Assembly: GCA_031272575.1 (NCBI GenBank)
Contig: JAISTO010000033.1
Span: 1-9,755, forward strand
Source of the DNA: Treponema sp.
GTDB taxonomy: Bacteria > Spirochaetota > Spirochaetia > Treponematales > Breznakiellaceae
DNA length: 9,755 nt
Direction of reading: 5' to 3'
The position numbers and the translations under genes are program-made. This document shows positions 6,129-9,755 of this stretch, in pieces; the stretch's first letter is position 1; each line of letters begins with the position of its first letter. The notes beneath the pieces were generated by a model. That model did not search any database and had not been told where the DNA came from. It was given only the letters and a program-made list of their open reading frames with translations.

Positions 6129-7037
6129 ATGCGCTTGGTAACACGGGCCGATTTTGACGGCCTTGCCTGCGGTGCGCTGCTGCTGCACCTGGGCGTCATA
6201 GACGAATGGAAGTTTGTCCATCCGAAAGACATTCAGGACGGGCTGCTGCAGGTGGGGGATCAGGATATCCTCGCGAATATCCCCTACGTGCCCGGCTGCA
6301 AACTCTGGTTCGACCACCATTCGAGCGAGAGCGAGCGCCTCGGCAAGCAAACCTTTTTCGAGGGGGTCTCGCGGCCCGCACCCAGTTGCGCGCGGGTCGT
6401 CTACGACTACTACGGCGGGGACGCGCGGCTCGCGCGCTTCGGCGAAATGATCCGCTACGTGGACAAGGTCGATTCGGGCAGCCTGACCCCGGACGAGATC
6501 GTCAAACCATCCGGCTGGGTACTCCTGGGCTTCATCATGGACCCGCGCACCGGCCTGGGCAGGCTCAAGCGGTTCACGGTGGGCAACTTCGAGTTAATGC
6601 AGGAACTGGCCCGCGCCTGCGCGGAAAAAAACATCGAGGACATCCTCGCGCTCCCCAACGTGAAGGAGCGGGTCGACGCGTACTTTGAGCAGGAAGACCT
6701 CTTCAAAAAGATGCTCAAGGAAAAAGTCAAAATTGAAAAAAACCTGATCCTCGCGGACCTCCGCGGCATGGACACGATCTACGCGGGCAACCGCTTCCTC
6801 ATCTACGTCCTCTACCCGGAACAGAACATATCGATGTGGGTGCTGGACGGCAAAGACAAGCAGAACTGCGTGATCACCGTGGGCTACAGCATCCTCAACC
6901 CCAGTTCCAGCGTGAACGTGGGGAGCCTCCTCCTCCGCTACGGCGGGGGCGGCCACAAGCAGGTGGGCACCTGCCAGGTGCCTTACGCTGACGCGGACAG
7001 GGTCATCGCGGAGATAGCGGCGGCGTGTAAGGGGTAG
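6129..7037 (+). CDS. DHH/DHHA1 family phosphoesterase (exopolyphosphatase/nanoRNase-like)
   Basis: The product has 302 residues, normal for the family. N-terminal motif I is TRADFDG (D8, D10), where many relatives have HxxPDxD. The DHH signature is FDHH (D62, H63, H64), with further acidic candidates at D44/D46 and RYVDKVD (D112, D115). The C-terminal DHHA1 domain carries YGGGGHKQVG (G272-H276), the substrate-binding GGGH motif. Proteins of this fold are cytoplasmic Mn2+-dependent phosphoesterases acting on nanoRNA, pAp, cyclic dinucleotides or polyphosphate. The substrate cannot be fixed from sequence. No membrane segment or CBS domain is present. It has its own promoter and SD (AAGGAG, 6118-6123). 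pgsA follows 48 bp later on the same strand but with a separate promoter, so the two are neighbours rather than an obligate operon. Confidence 0.9.
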   Translation: MRLVTRADFDGLACGALLLHLGVIDEWKFVHPKDIQDGLLQVGDQDILANIPYVPGCKLWFDHHSSESERLGKQTFFEGVSRPAPSCARVVYDYYGGDARLARFGEMIRYVDKVDSGSLTPDEIVKPSGWVLLGFIMDPRTGLGRLKRFTVGNFELMQELARACAEKNIEDILALPNVKERVDAYFEQEDLFKKMLKEKVKIEKNLILADLRGMDTIYAGNRFLIYVLYPEQNISMWVLDGKDKQNCVITVGYSILNPSSSVNVGSLLLRYGGGGHKQVGTCQVPYADADRVIAEIAAACKG

Positions 7038-7050
7038 GGAGCGCGGCCCC

Positions 7051-7079
7051 TTGACATCCCTTCGTACGCCGGTTATACT
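7051..7079 (+). promoter_or_regulatory. Near-consensus promoter directly abutting pgsA (leaderless start)
   Basis: TTGACA (7051-7056), a 17-bp spacer and TATACT (7074-7079) are close to consensus. The ATG of pgsA is at 7086, 7 nt beyond the -10, which is where transcription should begin. There is no room for, and no sign of, a Shine-Dalgarno sequence. Confidence 0.75.
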
Positions 7080-7085
7080 GTCAAC

Positions 7086-7682
7086 ATGACCTTAGCCGAT
7101 AAAATCACTATGGTGCGCATAGTCCTTGCGCCGATTTTCTTCGCCGTGTACCTGCTGCCGGTGCCGGCGCTGTGGCAGGCGGCCGCGCTGTGGGCTGTTT
7201 TTGCCGTGTCGGAACTGAGCGATATGCTGGACGGCCAGGCAGCCCGCCGGCTCAAGCAGGGGAGCGACTTCGGCAAACTGTTTGATCCCTTTGCCGACAC
7301 CTTTACGCAGATCACGTTCCTCCTCTGCTTCGTTATCGAGGGTATCTTTCCGGTCTGGCTCTTTCTCGTGGTGCTCTACCGCGAGTACGCGGTGCTCTTC
7401 GTCCGCAACCTGATGCTCCGCAAGGGGGTCACGATGGGGGCGCGCATGGCGGGCAAGGTGAAGACCGTGGCCTACATCGCGGCAGAGGCGGCCGCCCTCG
7501 CGGCGGTCTCGCTGACCCGCCTGGGCAGCGCCGGATACCTCGCGTTCGACACCGCAAAAGCAGGCAGCGCGCTGCGCATCGCGGCGCGGGTCACCTTCTG
7601 CGTGTCCGTGGCGCTGTCTGTGTACTCCTTTGCAGAGTACCTCGTCACCTATTTGAAGGCGCCGCCCCGGGAAAATTGTTGA
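7086..7682 (+). CDS. pgsA: CDP-alcohol phosphatidyltransferase, probable phosphatidylglycerophosphate synthase
   Basis: The product has 198 residues. The complete CDP-alcohol phosphotransferase signature is present: D46-x2-D49-G50-x2-A53-R54-x8-G63-x3-D67-x3-D71. The Asp residues bind Mg2+/Mn2+ and activate the acceptor hydroxyl. The N-terminus (MTLADKITMVRIVLAPIFF) matches the usual PgsA opening, supporting ATG 7086 over ATG 7110. About six hydrophobic segments fit an integral inner-membrane enzyme. The likely reaction is CDP-diacylglycerol plus glycerol-3-phosphate giving phosphatidylglycerophosphate and CMP, the committed step to phosphatidylglycerol. Other CDP-alcohol transferases share the motif, so the acceptor is inferred from length and N-terminus. 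The gene converges on the glycosyltransferase remnant with a 30-bp gap. Confidence 0.85.
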   Translation: MTLADKITMVRIVLAPIFFAVYLLPVPALWQAAALWAVFAVSELSDMLDGQAARRLKQGSDFGKLFDPFADTFTQITFLLCFVIEGIFPVWLFLVVLYREYAVLFVRNLMLRKGVTMGARMAGKVKTVAYIAAEAAALAAVSLTRLGSAGYLAFDTAKAGSALRIAARVTFCVSVALSVYSFAEYLVTYLKAPPRENC

Positions 7683-7712
7683 GGAGGTGTCAAGCCGCTA
7701 CGGAACATTTTT

Positions 7713-8447
7713 TCATTTTTTGCGCGGCCTTTTTACGAAATTGCGAATCAACACAAAACAGGACGAAACAAGACGGGACAAAGGATTATCAATATATGAA
7801 GCGAGCCTGCGTTTTTCGCGGCGATAGAAAAAGTCTCCGAATCTGCCGCAAAAGTGCACGGCCAGAGGGTGAACTATGCAGCCGTTTTTGTAAAACCTGG
7901 CCATGCCTTTTTTTATGTTGAGGTTGATGCTGGAAGCGTTGATAAGCGTGTAGGAAAAGCGTCCGTGGTCTTCAGTTGGCAGGATGCCGTGTTTCGCGAA
8001 GGCTATCGCAAGGAAGGGCTCGTCGGGGAGCATATTGCCCCGAAAACAATCAATGCCGTAGGCGGCGCTGTTTTGGAGGCTCCTGTATGCAGTGTCAAAA
8101 ATAGCGGCGGCTTCTTTTCCGCTGTTAAAGAGGAACATGCCGCTGTTGAATTTCGGCAGCCAGGGCAGTTGTTCTTTTTGGCAGACAGCGGCGATGTCCA
8201 TGTACCAATCACCGCTGGTTAGCAGTTCTCCATGATACAACACCGGAGCGTCGTTCAGCACATCAAAATAGTAATCGAGGCTGCCGTACACAAGCGAGTC
8301 CGCGTCAAGGTAGAGCGTTTTTTGAAACGGCGTGTAGTACGGCAGTTTGAGTTTGGTGTTCAAGGGGTCGCCCAACGCGGCATTGTAGGGGATGACAAAA
8401 TCGTAGTAATCCGCCAGGAAACCCTCTCCGTCTGTGATAACCGCGCG
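7713..8447 (-). pseudogene. 5'-truncated GT-A-fold glycosyltransferase paralogue
   Basis: The reading frame runs on the minus strand from the repeat cluster to TGA (7715-7713). It aligns throughout with the upstream glycosyltransferase (8666-9574). Shared blocks include RAVITD, YYDFVIP, TLYLD-x-DSL (the DxD metal/nucleotide-sugar motif), LP-x-FNSGMFLF, LPDEP-xx-AIAFAKH-x-ILP and VHF-x-GRFG-xx-FYRRE. Homology starts at residue 36 of the full-length copy (position ~8447). The first ~35 residues, with the first Rossmann-like strand and donor-binding region, are absent. Upstream codons are repeat sequence encoding Pro/Thr-rich junk back to a stop at 8501-8499. No ATG or GTG start exists; the first usable codon is TTG at 8375, inside the domain. 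No internal stop or frameshift is visible, so the loss may be recent. Base composition is visibly less GC-rich than in the core genes. Confidence 0.8.
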
Positions 8448-8484
8448 TCGGGGAGTGGGGGGAGTGACGGGGACGGGGGGGGGG

Positions 8485-8559
8485 ATGCAAGCGCGTCGTC
8501 ACTCCGCGGCTTGACCGCGGAGTCTGGCCGCCGCGCTTAACGCGCGGAGTGACGGGGAC
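8485..8559. repeat. REP/BIME-like double-hairpin unit, copy 1
   Basis: This 75-bp unit matches copy 2 (8652-8726) at 72 of 75 positions by eye. It holds ACTCCGCGG-CTTGA-CCGCGGAGT (8501-8523), a 9-bp stem with a 5-nt loop, and CCGCGC-TTAAC-GCGCGG (8531-8547). It is preceded by a run of ten Gs (8475-8484). Confidence 0.85.
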
Positions 8560-8622
8560 CGCAAAGCCGCGGGGGACGGGGACCGCAAAGCCGCGGGGGA
8601 CGGGGACCGCAAAGCCGCGGGG
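8551..8622. repeat. Three exact 24-bp tandem repeats
   Basis: The unit GACGGGGACCGCAAAGCCGC plus GGGG occurs at 8551-8574, 8575-8598 and 8599-8622 with no mismatch. It then decays into the 6-bp repeat GACGGG. The perfect identity indicates recent slippage or unequal exchange. Confidence 0.9.
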
Positions 8623-8651
8623 GACGGGGACGGGGACGGGGACGGGGGGGG
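8619..8651 (+). repeat. G-quadruplex-type (GGGGAC)n tract
   Basis: Five G-runs (8619-8623, 8626-8629, 8632-8635, 8638-8641, 8644-8651) are separated by AC dinucleotides, meeting the usual G4 pattern with very short loops. A second such tract at 8721-8742 has runs of 4, 4, 5 and 5 Gs with loops AC, A and A. Quadruplex formation is inferred from pattern alone. Confidence 0.7.
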
Positions 8652-8726
8652 ATGCAAGCGCGTCGTCACTCCGCGGCTTGACCGCGGAGTCTGGACTCCG
8701 CGCTTAAAGCGCGGAGTGACGGGGAC
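8652..8726. repeat. REP/BIME-like double-hairpin unit, copy 2
   Basis: This copy contains ACTCCGCGG-CTTGA-CCGCGGAGT (8668-8690) followed by ACTCCGCGC-TTAAA-GCGCGGAGT (8695-8717), both perfect 9-bp stems with 5-nt loops. The outer GTCACTCCGCG (8665-8675) also pairs with CGCGGAGTGAC (8710-8720), so the unit could alternatively fold as one long hairpin. It overlaps the last codon and stop of the 8666-9574 gene. Confidence 0.85.
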
Positions 8727-9574
8727 GGGGAGGGGGAGGGGGATTTTTTGAGCAGATCGCGGGCGCGCGTGAGGAACACGTTCCGAAGGGAAGCGAGGGG
8801 GGGATTAAAGAAATGGGCAAGACGGCGCGTCTCGCGGCGGTAAAAATGCGCGCCGAAGCGGCCGAAAAAGTGGACGATGAGAGGGAAGGCGTATTTCCCG
8901 CTCTTCGCCTGTATGTGCGAAACGCCTTTCACGACATTTAGGTTGAGGTAACGCACATCAGAAAGCCCCCGCGAGAAACGCTCGCATTCTTCCTCATAGG
9001 GCAAGATGTTGTGCTTTGCGAATGCGATGGCGAAATACGGCTCATCGGGAAGATTTTTCCCGCGAAAGAAATCGACCCCGAGTTCGCTGTGGTTTGTCAT
9101 GTAATCAAACGCGGTGTCGAACACCGTCCGCGCCTGTGCGCTCTTGTCAAAGAGAAACATTCCGCTATTAAACGCGGGAAGCCATTCAATGCCCAGCGCC
9201 TTTATTACCTCCGCGCGGTCAAAGTACCACTCACCTTCCGTCCGCAAAAATCCGCGGTAAATAAAATGCCGCTCGGCAAAAGCGTCCCAGCAACTGTCGA
9301 TGTTTTGCATGATAAGGCTGTCCACGTCAAGGTAGAGCGTTTGTTCAAACGGAGTGCAGTGATACACGCGCGTTTTGATCGCGAAGGGATTCTCCGCCGC
9401 TCCGTCAAACGGAATCACAAAATCGTAATACGGCTCAACGATTTTTGGACAGTCGGTGATGACCGCGCGGTGAAGGTGCGGCGCGTGAAGCATCGCCGAA
9501 AGCGCGAGATACTTCGCGTTGTCCGCGTACTTTTTCCCAATGGCAATGGTGATAATGCCTTTTTTTATGTTCAT
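8666..9574 (-). CDS. GT-A-fold glycosyltransferase with repeat-derived C-terminal tail
   Basis: The product has 302 residues. The N-terminal MNIKKGIITIAIGKKYADNAKYLALS resembles the first strand and donor-binding helix of GT8-like nucleotide-sugar glycosyltransferases. LYLDVDSL (D83-V84-D85) is the DxD metal site, NSGMF is at 136-140, LPDEPYFAIAFAKH at 176-189 and VHFFGRFG at 234-241. It probably transfers a sugar during surface polysaccharide or LPS-type glycan assembly. Donor and acceptor are unknown. No signal peptide or membrane segment is evident, so it should act in the cytoplasm. The natural end is near residue 277 (LLKK), as in the paralogue. Residues ~278-302 (SPSPSPS, then LRALSAESRLRGQAAE) are encoded by the downstream repeat. 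It starts 27 bp after the TupA-like gene on the same strand; only a weak GGGG SD precedes ATG 9574. Confidence 0.85.
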   Translation of the reverse strand: MNIKKGIITIAIGKKYADNAKYLALSAMLHAPHLHRAVITDCPKIVEPYYDFVIPFDGAAENPFAIKTRVYHCTPFEQTLYLDVDSLIMQNIDSCWDAFAERHFIYRGFLRTEGEWYFDRAEVIKALGIEWLPAFNSGMFLFDKSAQARTVFDTAFDYMTNHSELGVDFFRGKNLPDEPYFAIAFAKHNILPYEEECERFSRGLSDVRYLNLNVVKGVSHIQAKSGKYAFPLIVHFFGRFGAHFYRRETRRLAHFFNPPLASLRNVFLTRARDLLKKSPSPSPSPSLRALSAESRLRGQAAE

Positions 9575-9595
9575 ATCAAAACCCCATTTTAATAT

Positions 9596-9615
9596 GCCGC
9601 GCTAAATTGCGCGGC
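9596..9615. repeat. GC hairpin at the end of the TupA-like gene
   Basis: GCCGCGC (9596-9602), loop TAAATT and GCGCGGC (9609-9615) form a 7-bp stem spanning the stop codon at 9602-9604. It resembles the CCGCGC-TTAA-GCGCGG hairpin of the 8485/8652 units. There is no adjacent T-run in either direction, so it is probably repeat-derived rather than a terminator. Confidence 0.5.
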
Positions 9616-9755
9616 GTAAATTTGCGCGCGAAAAGCGCGGCGCGCCTCCGGCGGGCAGAGCGAGCCAATCGCCAAAAATGCCGTCCCATTCCGGCGTGAG
9701 AAACTTTTCGTAACCGCTTCCGGGGTAAAAGGTGAGTTCGCCGAAATACACTTTT
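9602..9755 (-). CDS. TupA-like ATP-grasp protein, C-terminal fragment (runs off window)
   Basis: Fifty codons are visible before TAG (9604-9602); the 5' part lies beyond the right edge. The fragment reads KVYFGELTFYPGSGYEKF, then LTPEWDGIFGDWLALP. This matches the conserved C-terminus of the TupA-like ATP-grasp family (FGELTFYP, then G, F, P-E-WD, GDWL-LP), which is associated with teichuronopeptide and other polysaccharide-modifying loci. It probably forms an amide or peptide-type bond to a surface glycan, which is family-level inference. The last ~17 residues (AGGAPRFSRANLRRAI) do not look like the family and coincide with GC-hairpin repeat DNA, so the native terminus may have been altered. 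It lies 27 bp upstream of the glycosyltransferase on the same strand, consistent with one polysaccharide operon. Confidence 0.75.
   Translation of the reverse strand, partial: KVYFGELTFYPGSGYEKFLTPEWDGIFGDWLALPAGGAPRFSRANLRRAI

Larger units (their letters stand above)
8462..8742. repeat. Compound repeat cluster between two glycosyltransferases
   Basis: This block contains GACGGGGAC motifs, two double-hairpin units, a 24-bp tandem array and G-rich tracts, each described separately. It has no gene of its own. On the minus strand it encodes the last ~25 residues of the upstream glycosyltransferase, ending at TGA (8668-8666), and abuts the truncated 5' end of the downstream one. The equivalent position in the other unit gives the TGA at 8501-8499. 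Confidence 0.85.

Noticed and set aside
7029..7052. AAGGGG/CCCCTT inverted repeat after the DHH gene as a terminator
   Set aside because: The stem is only 6 bp with a 12-nt loop and no T-run, and it overlaps the -35 of pgsA.
7694..7735. GCCGC/GCGGC pairing with T-runs between pgsA and the glycosyltransferase remnant as a terminator
   Set aside because: The stem is 5 bp across a 25-nt loop, too weak to call. The T-runs are partly Lys codons of the opposite gene.
7676..7921. Cys-rich small ORF between pgsA and the glycosyltransferase remnant
   Set aside because: It overlaps the end of pgsA and is antisense to conserved glycosyltransferase codons; no SD or recognisable motif.
8044..8742. CRISPR array or defence island suggested by the regular 24-bp repeats
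   Set aside because: The 24-bp units are contiguous with no unique spacers, and no cas, nuclease or toxin-like gene is present.

Overview
The window looks like part of a GC-rich, double-membraned bacterial chromosome. A treponeme-like spirochaete is my best guess, from general resemblance of the envelope proteins and gene neighbourhood. That is inference; no marker gene here proves it. Coding is dense. Several sigma70-type promoters with 17-bp spacers are readable.

Layout. Positions 1-512 hold no credible gene but are rich in structure: a bulged hairpin (44-81), two copies of a GC-rich hairpin unit (76-207), and a 220-bp element bounded by ~35-bp inverted repeats (211-430). Next comes a translationally coupled pair (513-2473): a small single-pass membrane protein, then a Pro/Ala-rich putative lipoprotein with a beta-rich domain and a C-terminal TPR-like segment. 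A gene with its own strong promoter (2543-3082) encodes a DUF1508/YegP-like domain fused to a Lys/Ala/Pro/Gly-rich, histone-H1-like tail. Convergent to it, with stop codons overlapping in one TTAA, is a large exported M16 zinc protease (3079-6084, minus). Divergent from the protease is a DHH/DHHA1 phosphoesterase (6129-7037). A CDP-alcohol phosphatidyltransferase, likely PgsA (7086-7682), follows with its own near-consensus promoter and apparently no 5' leader.

The right end (7713-9755, minus) looks like an accessory surface-polysaccharide locus: the 3' end of a TupA-like ATP-grasp gene, an intact GT-A-fold glycosyltransferase, and a second paralogous glycosyltransferase lacking its first ~35 codons. 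Between the two glycosyltransferases lies a repeat cluster of about 300 bp. It contains two near-identical 75-bp double-hairpin units, three 24-bp tandem repeats and G-quadruplex-type tracts. The cluster supplies the last ~25 codons of the upstream gene and replaces the start of the downstream one. The same core repeat occurs in the 211-430 element about 8 kb away, so it appears to be a dispersed family.

The left and central genes concern the envelope (lipoprotein pair, secreted protease, phospholipid synthesis), a nucleoid-type basic protein and nucleotide/phosphoester turnover. No defence system, CRISPR array, tRNA, rRNA or transposase gene is visible. The most unusual items are the DUF1508-histone-like fusion, the repeat-driven remodelling of the glycosyltransferase pair, and the cluster of leaderless or overlapping promoters.
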